Assembly: GCA_944472155.2 (NCBI GenBank)
Contig: OX235277.1
Location: forward strand, 27,104,804 to 27,168,803
Source of the DNA: Trichobilharzia szidati
Taxonomy: Eukaryota > Platyhelminthes > Trematoda > Strigeidida > Schistosomatidae
Reading direction: 5' to 3'
Length of the DNA: 64,000 nt
Each line of letters begins with the position of its first letter. Position 1 is the stretch's first letter. A model generated the notes under the pieces. It ran no database searches. It was not told the origin of the DNA and saw only the letters and a program-made list of their open reading frames with translations. Below are positions 44,512-57,597 of the stretch, piece after piece. The translations under genes and the position numbers were made by a program.

Positions 44512-46540
44512 GTTCTTCTTCCTTTAATCATGATATCAGCGTGTTTCACAGAAATCATCACACAGCGTATCAGCCTTAAAAGTATACTACATACAGTCAT
44601 AAAGTTTGTAAGCTAGGTATGCAAATCAAAGTTAATGCTTGTATGGTATACTCATTATAATAAGACTAGCTGGTATGTCAGAACTACGGTTCGACCAGTT
44701 ATACAACGTTTAATATATTTAGACACAATCAACATGAGCTGCTTACTTCTTTGACGCATTACCTAAAGCTACGTAGCTATCCTAAAATAGCCTCTGCTAA
44801 GGCAATCTCCTTTGGCTATTATCTTAGCAACCTGACGTTATCTTTGAATTACACAATAAAAGTAAACATCCTGGGAAGTTTCTTGGTAGAAAGATCGTTT
44901 CCTAGCCAGAAAGTGAATTTGTCCTAATCTCCACGATAGCGTTTACAGGTACTTAGTCTATCACCTCAAGTGACTTAATAATTCCGGTCACTTAAAAAGT
45001 AAAAGTAAATTTACTGAAGAGAGCGTCCTTATGACTTCTACGTGTTGTAATGGCACCATGAGGAAAAAGCTATATCCATAGAATTATAACAGATAGACGC
45101 GCAATATTAATCCAAAGCATTGAGACTAAGGTTCTCAGTCACATGCTAAATATTCGTCTAATCGTGTCAGCGAATGATTCGCCAAGAAAAAGAAGACCAC
45201 CGGTTCAAGGAAAATTTATTTCAAGTTTTCTTAAAAATCATGGACATCCAGTAGGTATAGGCACCGAGAAATTACAAACATCCGAAAAGCAAAAATGTGA
45301 TTATTTGAACCATAACAAGCTATTTGTATTCAGCCAATGTTTTCACAACGAATAATAATCAGCTTCTCAGATTGTTGTAACTTCGTTAACCCACCGATTG
45401 TAGACCACAATCCGAATCGTTATGCTGGCTAATTAAAGTCTTACCTTTACTTAGGATAATTCTTACACTCACCAGCCTATCGTATGCTTTCTGCTTTCTA
45501 AGTCGTTTTGCAACACACTGAATGGCTGCCAACATTGGGTTTGCTACAGGAAGTTCTAGTTCATGTATTCGTATCTAGTAGACTAGACACTAACAACCAT
45601 ATGTGACACCGTTTAGAGGTTTCTGGTTGCCTTTCGATTTCCTTTTGCTTCCAAAAGTACATACAGACACCACACATCCACACCTCACATGGGTCTCAAA
45701 GTTGTTCAATTTAGATTCTCTCACAATATACCTGGTTTGTTAATTTGTAATAGACACACTGACGGTATACTTACCTTCTCGAAAAGCTTCAAAGCTTTTT
45801 CAACTTCAACCCAGGTCCTTATTTCTCCAGGATTCACATGTTCTTCGAAAACCTAGCTAATAGCGATTCTTACCGTGCTCTCTTCACAAGATTCACTCGT
45901 AGATTGTTGCATGCTGTAAACATGAACGTGAAAGACATTGTTTTTTCCAGATTTCTAAATTATTAAGAAACCAACTGGGCCAGCAACAATAACAGCAACC
46001 AACAAATGAACCGGAAACGACAGCTTCTGCTCCCGAAACATGTTCATGTGCATAACTTCCAAAACTTCCACACAATACTATTTCATAAATGGCTCAAAAA
46101 CAACTAAAACACTGAAACCACGCATGGACGCAAAGTGTGAAACAATTACAATGAAATGAATTAACTGATCTGGTGGTAAAACTTTAGTAACAAACCAAAT
46201 AATGAATTTTAACAGCAATGGAAACAAAATGAGGTGGAACGCAACTTTTGTGAACAATGTGCATCAAGATAAGTTGTGAATAACTGCAGGATAAACGTAA
46301 AAGCCAATGTGCAAACGAACAGTTAGGGAACGGGAATCCAACATGGACGAAAATAACTTTCAGTTGCCTAACTCTTCCCATGACCTTGGGCATGCGGAAT
46401 AATTTCAGTTCCATTTTGTCGTTAGTTTGTGGGAATAATCTGCTACTAGTCATTAAATGGAGTACACTAGGAAATAAAGGAATATTGTTTTCGCATTAAC
46501 CAAAATAACCCAAGTATGTGATGGATGGATTACGAATACA
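44512..46540. other. Intergenic, no gene seen
   Basis: AT-rich with isolated short frames (for example 45143-45355 plus) that show no family resemblance or splice context. I cannot support a feature. Confidence 0.4.
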
Positions 46541-46544
46541 GGAT

Positions 46545-46765
46545 TTCATCATGAGTTGACAATGGTTAAAGAACCATAGAAAAACCTGGGAGCACTGGAC
46601 AGCTCTTTCGTCCTAGTTTGGGACTCTTCATCAGTACGCACCCACTGGGATTCAAGCCCAGGACTTTCCGGTTACAAGGCAAGCTTGTAGACTATTAAGC
46701 CACTGGCACTCGATCCAATGGCCAGCCCATGATGTCTAACTTCAGCCAATTCATGACGTAGCGTA
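46545..46765 (-). repeat. H1 SINE with near-intact hammerhead core, minus copy
   Basis: On the minus strand the tRNA-like head (B-box near 46660) is followed at 46640-46594 by GTACTG, ATGAAGA, a perfect stem II GTCC/GGAC with loop CAAACTA, GAAA, GAGCTGTC and CAGTGC. Read this way only core base C3 (A) deviates. Read as CTGATGA the box is exact but stem II is shifted by three bases. Confidence 0.7.
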
Positions 46766-46774
46766 ACCACTAGC

Positions 46775-47010
46775 CATGACTAGTGGTCAGTGAAGAGTGG
46801 GGTTCAAGTGGTTTGACGGCCTACGAGTGCGCTCGTATTGTAACCGGAAATTCCTAGGTTCGAATCCTAGTGAGCGAGAACTGATGAAGAGTCACAAACT
46901 AGGACGAAGTAGCTGTCCAGTACTCCCAGGTTTTCCAATGGTTCTCTAACCAATATCAGTTCATGATGAAATCCTGTAACCAATCAAATCCCCACAAACC
47001 AACACTTGGA
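46775..47010 (+). repeat. H1 SINE with hammerhead-like core, plus copy
   Basis: Head with ggttcgaatcctag at 46858-46871, core at 46876-46925 (CTGATGAAGAGTC, TAGGACGAAG, AGCTGTCCAG). It faces the copy at 46545-46765 head to head with a spacer of only a few tens of bases. Confidence 0.65.
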
Positions 47011-48060
47011 TTACGAGTACTTAGAGAAGAAAGCTTGATTTCATTTCCCCCATATAACTTTGGTGTGTTCAGCATCGAATCTTATTCTTGATTTATATCC
47101 AAACTAGGTATTAATTCAAAATAAGTGGTACATTTTGCATAATTTTGTTAGAATTTTCATTGTAAGTGAATTGTACTTGATTCAGACTAATATCGGTCAT
47201 TGCCAGGCAGATTTGTTTACTGCGTCTGGATCAGCCGCCATTTGTTGCTGCATGGTTGTTCTATGCGAGTAAGTTAATTAACATATAGAAAACTCTCTGT
47301 AAACCATCTTAGGTCACGGTTGCTGCTTGTACAGGATGTTATACAACGTCCTGATATGATGTGGTATATATAGGGGTGACACTGAACTATAGCAGCCCAA
47401 ACGAAACTGCCTGATGAACGAATTGATGACCTTGACAGATTTATTTACAGAAATTGATTTAACCTGACTACGAGGACTTCTGTGAGAATCTGAGAGGCTT
47501 TCTTCGAACATATACAAGAATATTAGCCTACACAACCATTTTTAACATTGCATCACTTGTTTATGGGCGCTTGATTCAATTGCACACTTCTACTTCTTAC
47601 TAATTTGATTAATCACAAGAGGTAGTTTCGTTGTGGGCTGCTATAGTTTACAGTCACCAGCAAATTGTCCTCTTGTCACATATGCGAATGCTGCTAGTAA
47701 TAAATGGACAGTATTGTAATATTGGTTTTACACATATTTTGTATAGAATGAACTTGGCTTCGCTGACGTGAAAGTTCCTAAGCATGCACCCTGAAAGCAT
47801 CCTCGACTGTTGAGTGTGTGATGCCACTTGCTGCGAAAACGTTAGGCCACTAGATTACCCCAATTCTAAGTCAACTACATTTTGGAGTCTGGGTAGGTTA
47901 GCAGACTGAAGCTTTAATTTTATGTCATTTGAGGGGGCGCCGAAGCAGATCGAACCATATCTGTTCAGATTGAACTGTAGATTCCATTAAGACGAACAGA
48001 CAGTTACTTTATCTAATTCACTCTGCATGACATTCTGGAAGTACCCCAGGTCATCACACT
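47011..48060. other. Intergenic, no gene seen
   Basis: No coding or repeat signal that I can support. Confidence 0.4.
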
Positions 48061-49260
48061 GGAATGCCTAAGCTACTTTTGGGTCATCTGCAAAGATGAA
48101 TGGTTTCCCACGTGAGAAGCAAGCATGTGGTGAGAGCTGGCTCCTAGCCAGAGTTGGTAGACAATTATTGGCGTCAATGTTTATGTCCCCAATATTGGTG
48201 GTGGTGGCTTTGCGTAGGCGGATACAGTTAGCATATAGATGACCTGACACAGCCACAAAGAGATGCAAGGTTAACTTTCTGTGAGAAACAACCAATCAAG
48301 AGACTGCATTTTCTGCTAACAATAATCTACAATAATGTACATTAAAATCTATAAATATGTGTCGATTTTCCTTAATAAACGATCTGTTGCCTGGCTCTTG
48401 TCTTCTATTGTTACAAGCACATGTGTCGTTGATATACGGTGTAAATAGGAGGGGTCCAATGACGTCACCTTGAACCACACCAGAAGTGATTAGGCTAGGT
48501 TTGGAAGTTACAATCCCAAGTTTAACTATTTGGGACCTATTGTTATGGAATGATTTAAGCCATCCTAATAGCGGGTCACGCATTACTAAGGAGTTCAGCT
48601 TATGGATTAGCAGTCAATGGTCGACACGCTCAATTGCCTTAGAAATCTCAAAGTAGATGACAAGTATTAGTTGTCGTCTGTCACGACTGCCGGTCACAAA
48701 ATTAAGGAAGTCCGGGTGGCATGTTAAAGAACATCTGGATTTTAGGGATCCATGTTGGTTCTGACCTACAATATTGAAACTAAGCCTACGCTTGAATATG
48801 TTATCGTTAACTCTCCATAATTCTAGATACTATAGGTGGGATAATGATCGGCCTGCAGTTGCTGACTGCCGTTTTCGAGCCACATTTGTGTTTAGGCATA
48901 GTAAATGTTGTTTTCCATATATCCGGGTAAGTTTGGGCTTCTGTAGGCATTGTAAAGATTTTAAACGGTATTAAAGGAATGTCCGAGCCACTATATTTAC
49001 AAATAAAGGACGGTGATATGCCGTCAGTGTGAACACATTTAGAGCTTTTGAGGGTTCTCATAGTTTGGCCAGTGTTAGCATAAGTGAGCTCAACGGTACT
49101 AATTTGTTTTGATGTGGGTAAAGATAGAAGTTGCGCCATATCATTTGGGTGTATACAGGTAATAGGACTGTAGGCTTCAGGTAGTTAGCCTCAAATTCTC
49201 TTTCGAATAATCCAACGCCGTTATTGCGTCTTGGCCACTAGAATACTCTCTACTAACGAC
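48061..49260 (-). mobile_element. CR1-like LINE (family C), RT fragment split by a solo LTR
   Basis: The minus strand encodes MRTLKSSKCVHTDGISPSFI, ISNCRPIIIPPIVSRIME-type residues, an ISKAIERVDH block, LLGWLKSFHNNRSQIVKLG, TSGVVQGDVIGPLLFTPYIN and, beyond the inserted LTR, GKPFIFADDPKVA with the catalytic ADD. Stops and frame changes show it is dead. Confidence 0.75.
48126..48415 (+). repeat. Solo LTR (290 bp) with 4-bp target duplication
   Basis: Begins TGTGGTGAGAGCTGG, ends TATTGTTACA, flanked by agca on both sides (48122-48125 and 48416-48419). A CCAAT-type cluster (aacaaccaatcaa) and AATAAACGATC near the 3' end fit LTR promoter and polyadenylation signals. It interrupts the CR1 RT between INDT and the FADD motif. 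A second copy is at 62806-63131. Confidence 0.7.
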
Positions 49261-51385
49261 GGATGGGCACTGAATATTAGTGAAAGCTGTCATCAAGATC
49301 ACAAAATATTTCATCACCATAGTAACACTAACCGTTTCTCAAAACAGCACTCATTGGACGAAAAGAGGAAACGTTCAAATCCAAAGAATAACAGTAGGGA
49401 GTGACGCAAACAGAGGCTCTCGTGGAAGGCGACAGACCATACAGCACATCAAGTCACAACAAATCAGCGCACTACTACAGCTGAAGGGGATAAGAGAACA
49501 ATGCAGAAATAGCCGGACACAAAACTGTGTATCAACCACAAGTGTATGCACCGATTCACGGCTTCGAGGAATAGCGCAAGCGAAGAGTAGTCGCACACTG
49601 CAGTGGCAACCTTTCGTGTAAGCTGAAGATATTCGATCATTGTTTACTGCGATTAATAGCAAATATAACTGTCATCTCCATCTCCCTTCTCCTCATTCTA
49701 TCCTCATATTGCCTACTTAGTTTTCGGGGGTGACAAAAAAGGACGTAATTAACAGGCGACTTACAACGTCACTCAAAACAAACTTGCAAATCTCACTAGC
49801 ATCAAGTGTTAAATGACTACCAAAAGGTTACAGCCTTTTTCTCGTAACGTATCTTTCGTAGCACTTGTGGGTCATTATCTTCACAATAACTGTCAGATGC
49901 TTTGAAAGCGCCGATACACTTAGGAAACTGGTGGAATCACGGCTAATTGTAGAAGGTTCCACCTCACGTCTCAACAATTCATAGGATAGTGCCTTCATCT
50001 AATGCGTGTCTCATCTGGATTAATTCTTCAAATTCATAAATGACAAATGGCCTGAAATTATCGGTTACTGATTATAGGCAGTAGTGGTAGTACTTTCTTA
50101 TATATTTAATTGCACACTTACTGCTGTGGTGAGTCATGTGAATTCAATATTGCTACAGACATCATTATCGGCAAATTGATTCACGTTTTACTCAGGCACA
50201 CTTACGTATCCATAAATAGTCTATCATCCTGGTCACTCGTTACGCATCCTTTGAATAACGCGCCATTAATTTAATTTTGAATTGTGCAGACACTCAGAAT
50301 CAGAAAATGTAAACTGTTCCTACCCCTATACAGGGATTTTTCAATATTTTGTAGTCATTTTGTCTTGCTCACATCGCTCTGTTTTAAAAACCCCTGCAAC
50401 CATCATTAACCGTAAGTACGATTACTCTATTTTGTGATTTGACAAATTTGTGGTGCCGGTAAGCTGGTGTCACTCCTGTATAAACGAATGAGACTATGAT
50501 ATTGTTATCACCATAACCGGGGGCATATTATCTCATGGTTGTTATCCCCCAATTTAACTCCCTTTTACCCAGCTATTGGTTGACTTGTACAGCTGAACCG
50601 TCCTGCTATGAGTCCATGCAGTTACTCTGATAACAAGAGATGTTTATCCACATGAGTTATTACTCATTCCTAGACAGTTTCTCACTTTAAAGGCAAGAAT
50701 CATCACTTCATCATTTCATTTCAAGGCGGCCTGAAATAATGAAAATCTCCAGAAGAGTTAAGTATATCACTGCGAACTGGATGAGTAGCAGTTTAGACTA
50801 AAGTTTTTAAGCCTGAGTGTCTTATCTGGTTTCACTTTAGAGAGAAGTTCCAGAGGTACTCCCCTGTCAGCAATGATTTGCGGCATTTCATGACCGAACT
50901 AAGTCCCTGCATGTTGTTTTTCGAAAAGGAAGCATCGATGAAGTGTCCAGAAAGGTTTCCGAGCTTCGCATTAGCTGCGTTGACCACATCGCCTACATTG
51001 CTTATCAACACCGGAATAACACTGTTCGTTTAAGACTAAATTTTCACGTATCAGCACAGTCTGTCAGGAAAATTTGAGCATGTCCGCATTATTTGTCTTG
51101 CATATTCTATGTGAATTTTGAAGATCATATATTTTCAAAGGTTCGGGATCTCAAGTAGGCCTACCCGAAAATTTCCCTTTTCTCATCATTGCCGTAGCTC
51201 TTTTTTAGTAACTCCCTTATTTCACTATTTACCATAGGAGTATACGAAATTCACTTCATGGATTAATGTGGTGCAAACTGATGAATTCCCTGATTCTAAT
51301 CCAGCTTTAGCGACTGTGCCATCTGCGTTAACGGAATGGTCAGTTAAGGACTCTCCACTTCAAGCATGAAATTATTGACTACTGC
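49261..51385. other. Intergenic, no gene seen
   Basis: A 113-codon plus frame at 49283-49621 has no recognisable features. Otherwise the stretch is AT-rich with nothing I can name. Confidence 0.4.
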
Positions 51386-51389
51386 AACT

Positions 51390-53403
51390 ACGACAAAAAG
51401 AATTAAGCTACAACACTGAAGATGCTTCAAAAACTTATTTCTTCGCTACCCTTGAATCAACGCTCAAACCATCACATCTAAAACTAGGAAGCACAAGAAG
51501 AGATACGCCATACAATCGTACCAATGGTCAAACACAAAAAACAATAAGCACAGCTGAACTCTCAAGAATTCAAAGCTCTCAAAAAGCTTAAAAATAGGAA
51601 GGACATTTTAACTCTACTAACTGACAAAGGATGAACCACAATAGTCATGGACGAAGAAGAATACACAAAGAAATCTGAAAAACTTCTTAAAGATGAGGAT
51701 GCATATAAACAACCCATAACAAATCTCACACGAATATTAGAATACCACACCCATAGAACCTTAAACAAGCACACCAAAGCAGACCAGATCACGAAACAAG
51801 ACCAATGATGAATAAAATCCACTGGACCATTTTCACCTCGATTCTACCTCAGACCCAAAATGCGCAAACCAAATGACCCGTTACGACCAATTTATCAATC
51901 ACAGGAACCCCAACATACAACTCATCAAAAGAACTATTCAGAAAATTGAAACACCAGACGTATTTTGCGATTGCTCCATCAAATCTGGTATCCAATTTCC
52001 GGAGGAAATCAGAGGCATTCAAATAGATGACCAAGAAATAATGTATCCTTTGTCGTCACAGCATTATACACCTCAATTAAGCAGAAACAAGCAAAAGAGA
52101 CCATGGAGCAGTTACTCGTTAACAACGAACACCTCCCACAACAATCAGAAATGCAACGCACAAGTTGGATGAAATGCATAAAGCTATGCCTGGCAACGTA
52201 CTTCCAATTCAACGGTCAAATATATGAACAACCTGAAAGAACATGCATGGGATCGCCAATATCAGGTTTGATTGCAGAAGCGGTGATACAAAAACTCAAA
52301 AACATAATCCTATCAAAGATCAAACCAAAAATTTGGATAAATTACGTAGATGATACATTTGTAATAATCTAAAGAAACGAGTTGGATAAACGTCACAACT
52401 TAATAAACAGCATTTTCAACTACATCAAATTCACAACAGAAGAGGAATCCAAGAACAGAATCCTATGTTGGACTCTTAGTCAAGCGGACAAGCACAGGAG
52501 AATTAGAAACTCAAGTTTATAGGAAATCAACTCACACAAACCAAAAGATCAATTACAACGGCAACAATCCAAAAACACAAAAGGATTTAAATGCACACAC
52601 TATTGAAGAGGGCCAGGACTCATCGCAGCACTATCACCCTAAGGAAAATGGTAGAAATATATCTCATGGACGTCTTTCAAAAGAATGGATATCCACTGAA
52701 TTTCATCAAAAGATATATACCACCAAGCCAACCTATCATTCCGAAAGCCCCCAGAGAAAGAACAAAGAAAATCGCCCAACCATATATAAATGATATCTCA
52801 GAAATCACTGCAAGACTCTTCAAACATTTAGAAATTGATGTCGCACACAAACCAACATCACTTCACTCAACCAAAAGACTCGGTAACGAAAGAAGATAAA
52901 ACCAACATCACCTACAAAATAAATTGTAACAACTGCGAAAAACTATACATTGACCAAATTGGACGTCCTCTTTGTCTTCGCATCCATGAACATTTACTAG
53001 CCGTCAAAAGAAATGGCATCCACTCTCTCATATCACTACATATAGACAACCACGGACATCAGTTTAACTAGGACAACGTTCAAATGTAAGACAGGGAAAA
53101 CACCGAGAATGCCAGAGAATTTTTAGAAACCCGGTATTCCAGTGAATCGTCAATCAGTAGACCAATCGTGATAGACAAAATTTACCAATCGATAAGAAGG
53201 AAATCTCACACACAAAGGGTCAAACTTCCGGTCAAGGAAACAATCAGTCCCAACACCAGTAGCCAAGAGGGTGCGAAAATACACGAAAACAACCAATCAC
53301 GTTGAAGGTCACCAGGAGAGATGACCAATAAACTCACGGAGAAATCTAAAAGCTCACTTCAAATTGAAGTGTGCGCTGAAGATGTTACCCAGTAGGGTAA
53401 TGG
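51390..53403 (+). mobile_element. Penelope-like element with RT (YVDD) and GIY-YIG-like domain
   Basis: The longest PLE here, in broken frames. In order: a LKNRKDILTLLTDKG start, TTIVMDEEEYTKKSEKLLKD, PFSPRFYLRPKMRKPNDPLR, FVVTALYTSI, CMGSPISGLIAEAVIQKL and WINYVDDTFVII (catalytic Asp pair at 52349-52354). After these come ITYKINCNNCEKLYIDQIGR, CLRIHEHLLAVKRNGIHSL and LHIDNHGHQFN. The last three match the Penelope endonuclease with Cys spacing, but the usual GIG reads DQIG. At its end (53378-53413) CTGAAGA, a GTTACCC/GGGTAA stem and GCAAAG form a decayed hammerhead-like terminus. Confidence 0.8.
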
Positions 53404-54168
53404 GCAAAGTTTCAACAATAGCGTCCCTAGAGATGCGGACACACGTGTGTTCTTGAGCCAACCAATCATGAAAACGAGGGATTTTTGCATGAAAAATGTC
53501 GTATATTTACAAGAAAGTGCATGAAAACACATTTAACAGGGTATCTTTCTCTGACATGACTTAAAAATACGTCCCAACAATAATGAAAAGTATCAGTTGC
53601 CAAGTTGAACTAGTGTCTGTACATGTATTCACCATGATGACTAAAGATGAGCTGCTTCTGCGAATCGTTATCTCTCTTCTCCTGTTGTGTAGTCTTCCCT
53701 AAAAGCCTTCGGTTGAATTACTATGGTTTCCAGTAGGGGGATCGACGACTGCTTATCAGGAAAATGTGGACAATAAGACAAACTAAAATAAATGACATCA
53801 CCTCTAAATCTATCCCTAATCGTAACCCTAACCTTTATCCTGACGCTAACCCTGAACTTAACACTAACCTTAACCTAATTCCTAACCTCACTTACAACCC
53901 TTATGCTAACAGTAAACCTAACCCTAATTACGACTCTGATCCTAAGCCTCACCCCAATACTTACCTTAACACTAACCCTAACGAGCTACTAAATCATTGT
54001 CCAAACAGTACTTAAAAACGCGATCTGGGTGAAATTCGCTCCCCAGTTGGTGAATAGCGTTGACATTTCAGCTATAATAATGACAGGTACCGTAAGCCAA
54101 CGACTAGCATGCGTTTAAGGTCACTGGAGCGTCCACCCTCCTGGAACGCTATTGTTGAACTTCGCCGG
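53404..54168 (+). repeat. Repeat D copy 2: terminal inverted repeats around a telomere-like array
   Basis: Left end gggcaaagtttcaacaatag and right end ggaacgctattgttgaact followed by tcgcc are inverted complements over about 25-30 bp. Between them, 53810-53990 is a degenerate array of CCCTAA-type units (ccctaaccttta, taaccctgaa, aaccctaac). Internal sequence 53480-53770 aligns with copy 1 at 2740-3000. It looks like a nonautonomous element that carries telomere-like sequence. Confidence 0.7.
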
Positions 54169-54589
54169 GCAATGAAAGCTTCACAAATAAATCACCCAGC
54201 TCAGAGAACACAAATACTTCAAAATTAGGATTCATGTATTATCACGACATACAAACAGAAACCTACTTTATAGTTTTAAATACGAATTATCTCTCGATCG
54301 ATTGTTAATAGCTGTTTGAGCTAAAGAAAATTACACACTAATCTTTTAGACTGTACAACGTTTAATGTTTATACACAATGTGTATATAAATGAGTATTGT
54401 ATTTATGTAAATTTTATTAGTTTTTATTGGTTTTTCTACTCATTACTGAACAGAAAAGACCACAACCATGGACTTTACAAATAATCATGTGAGTATATTA
54501 AAATCAATAAAACTGAAAATAACTTTTAAGATATTTAGAATTTTGGACGACTGAAATGTTGTTCTGGTTTGATTTTCTAAACGTCCTCT

Positions 54590-55000
54590 GATCATGGGGA
54601 ATAATTATATTAGGATTCGACGACTTATACTTGTGGCAGCATACATGGTTATTATGCGTACTCTTCGACATCATTCATCTCTTAATGTGGAATCAAGAGG
54701 CTTCGATGGAGCACTAACTGCTATCGAGATCTTATCAGGTAATATCGTGTTATTCTTGTTATTGTGTTTATTTGACAACTTACCTTTCCCACTCACCATG
54801 TGGCGTTAGATTCCATCACTGTACTCTTACAGCAAATAATAGCTCTACTGAGTCTTCGACACTTCCTTACATTCTTTAAAGGGGATTTTTCGGATATCAG
54901 ATCCCGTTCTGAAATACTACCATATGACTGCTCAGAATTCCTTAACGACAGTGATATGCCGGGTAAATATTTCTGATTTCCTTCTCTTTTAGGATGTTGT
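54590..55000 (+). other. Two exon-like frames with splice-type borders, unassigned
   Basis: 54594-54740 reads MGNNYIRIRRLILVAAY then MRTLRHHSSLNVESRGFDG and ends before GTAATA. 54829-54962 follows a tcttacag acceptor and reads QIIALLSLRHFLTFFKGDF, then SRSEILPYDCSEFLNDSD before GTAAAT. Their phases do not join directly, so they are not a clean gene model. Confidence 0.2.
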
Positions 55001-56400
55001 CACTGTTGGGTCATACTTAAGATAAACCTCAAATTACGTCGCTTACTAAATACTTCACCGCTTACTAACCTTATCAGCACTCTACCTACCGTGTAAGTAC
55101 TGACTAACGAAATCAAAGTAACAAGACTTGAGACTGGAAGTGTGTCCTGAAGAGAGTTGTATTTTACATAAATGAAATATCAATTTTAATAAATAAGGGT
55201 GTTATACAACTTATCTGATGCCTTGGCTGGGTAGTAAGCTCGAAGAGTGCACTGAATAGTAGCACAATAAGGGGGCGAACCACATGTGTACAGTCACGTT
55301 GGAAAACAGAAGATGGCGTGGCGCCACAGGTAGGTGAATGCGTTAAAACAAAAATTCAAAGGTTCAGGGTACACTACAATGTCTTCAGATTTACTGGAGA
55401 TTATGCACATTTATGGAGGTGATGGCTTACTGAATTTCCAGACTATCGAGTGTTAATCTGGTACAAATCATGTCAGAAGTAGCCGGTGTTTTAGTTTCTC
55501 ACAAACAAAATCATTTTGTAATTCCCCTACATCTTGCATAGAAAATTTGCTACTGGCTTTTCTATAAACTTGCAAAAAAATTCACTTGAAAGTTAGTTGT
55601 CAGAAGATACCCATATCTATCACCTTCCTGACTCCACAATGAATCGAGTTCACAAATGTCATATTGGAATCTCTATGTACTATGCTGAAAGTTGAAGCAA
55701 CTAGCACTCATCATTGTTGTTAAATAATTAGATGTAGTAAATGCTAGTTTAATGAAGTCGTTGTCCCCAATGATTGATAACCACCCCGCTAAGTTTCTAA
55801 CAGAGGCTATCCAGTACTGCTTCCTGAGACTCTATTGCCTACATGTTTCTGTCGGCTTGTAATGAGTGCCATAAAAAAGTAATCATTTCATGTGTCCATT
55901 CTTTAGTGGTGCTGGAATTTTATCAGTTCAAAGTGAGAAGAGCTCTGTTACACTAGCGCCTTTCGGTGTGCAGTAATTTCATCAGATGACAATTTACAGA
56001 TGGCTGATTATCCGCAGCTGTATTGGATCATTGAAAATTGCTCAGTGTTAGCTAAACATTCTAGACAAAGCTTTACCATATCATCAGGACATAATCCAAC
56101 GTACTGTAAATTTATACTGTTTTAAAGTAGCTGTATGTAAATTAACTTTCCATTCTGAATTCCTAACTGTCTTTATAGTAAAAGTCATCTGATTCCCATT
56201 ATTCACTTCAGGTCTACCTACTGTTTTGGCTATATACGTTTATATATTTATAAATAAACCAAAGTTTCTTCTCAAGTTTCCTTTCCTTTCCTGTTTTCTT
56301 CAGGGACTGAAATAAATTTAGAGAATCTTAGATGAAACAGAAAATAATTGACACATCGTGAATTCTTTCTTCATATAATGGTAAGTATGGTCACAATGGA
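55001..56400. other. Intergenic, no gene seen
   Basis: AT-rich. No supported gene or repeat. Confidence 0.4.
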
Positions 56401-56404
56401 CAAT

Positions 56405-57597
56405 CTGAAATCACCCAACCTCTACTTTCACAATTTGTCAACTCTCGTATCTTACCTATTCTACTTTACTGCTCCCCGTTAGTCTTTCCTGGGCTACTGA
56501 AAAAAGACTATACCATCCTGAGAAGGATGTTGAAGGTAGTTAGTAGGACTAGTGGTGTAAATCTCAGTCAGCTCGTCACTACATTAGTTGATAGGCATCT
56601 GAATACATGCGAAAAATGGTCTAAAACCATACTCTTCGACCCCCAACAACCCCTCTATTCCCAACTCTCGCCTTGTATCTCATCAGGTAGAACCAGAAAT
56701 CAGTATAAAATAATCTATGCTGGTACAACTAAGTACAGGAACTCAACGATACCATACTTGGCCCGTGTTCTAAGCGACAGAGACAATTTTAAGCGCGAAA
56801 CCTGTGACTTGCTTTGTTGTTAATAACATAATTTTAGGCTCTTTTAATTATCTCTTATTTTGCATTCCATAGTGAACTCCTACTCAAACATACTTAGCTA
56901 CCTAAATTATTATCATTGGCTTACTTTTGTACTTCACTGTATTCCTTCTTTTGTGTATCTACTGGTTTCGACTATATTAGCACTATGAGTAGTACAAAAT
57001 TTTCCTGTCATTAGCCATCATGTAATTATTAGTTTTGTGGTCGTTTTTTCTTATTTTGTATTTTATTTCGGCAATATTAACTGACAATCATTGGTTGTGA
57101 ACGCCATTATCACCACCTTAAAATTTCGTATTATGCAGGATTACTCACACTAACAATACAAACACTGCATTAGACCTGACCATAAAAAACAAAACAACAA
57201 ACCTTGAAATGTTATTTTGTGATTGTTTAGAGTTGTTTCAACTTAATTAACAGATCATCTTGGCGATAAACATTCTTAAATATCATTTCATAACTTCTTG
57301 TATGACTATAGCTTTACTGTCACCATGCACAGTCATATCATAGCTTCCACTACCCAATACTGAGTTATTATTATATGATGTTTATTTTCCTTTCTACTTC
57401 TTGGTATTTTTTCGCATTTTTTAAAAACTTATTTTGTTTTTTCCTGTCTTTTTTTGCTGTTGGTGTCTTTATATTTGTTTTTTTTGAAATATTCCTTTTA
57501 AATGTTTGATAAAATTAGATGCAAATATTGTAGATATGTGCTAAAAATTCCACACTGTACCACTAGTCCTGTTTCTGGAATAAAGCAAATTATTATT
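56405..57597 (+). mobile_element. CR1-like LINE (family C), 3' end
   Basis: It encodes QFVNSRILPILLYCSPLVFP, YTILRRMLKVVSRTSGVNLS, LVDRHLNTCEKWSK and LSPCISSGRTRNQYKIIYAG, then a roughly 780-bp 3' UTR ending tggaataaagcaaattatt. It aligns with 12890-13710, including the tail, and is 5' truncated at about 56405. Confidence 0.8.

Noticed and set aside
53800..54000. A true telomere or chromosome-fusion point
   Set aside because: The CCCTAA units are irregular, short, and occur in two places within the same flanking repeat.
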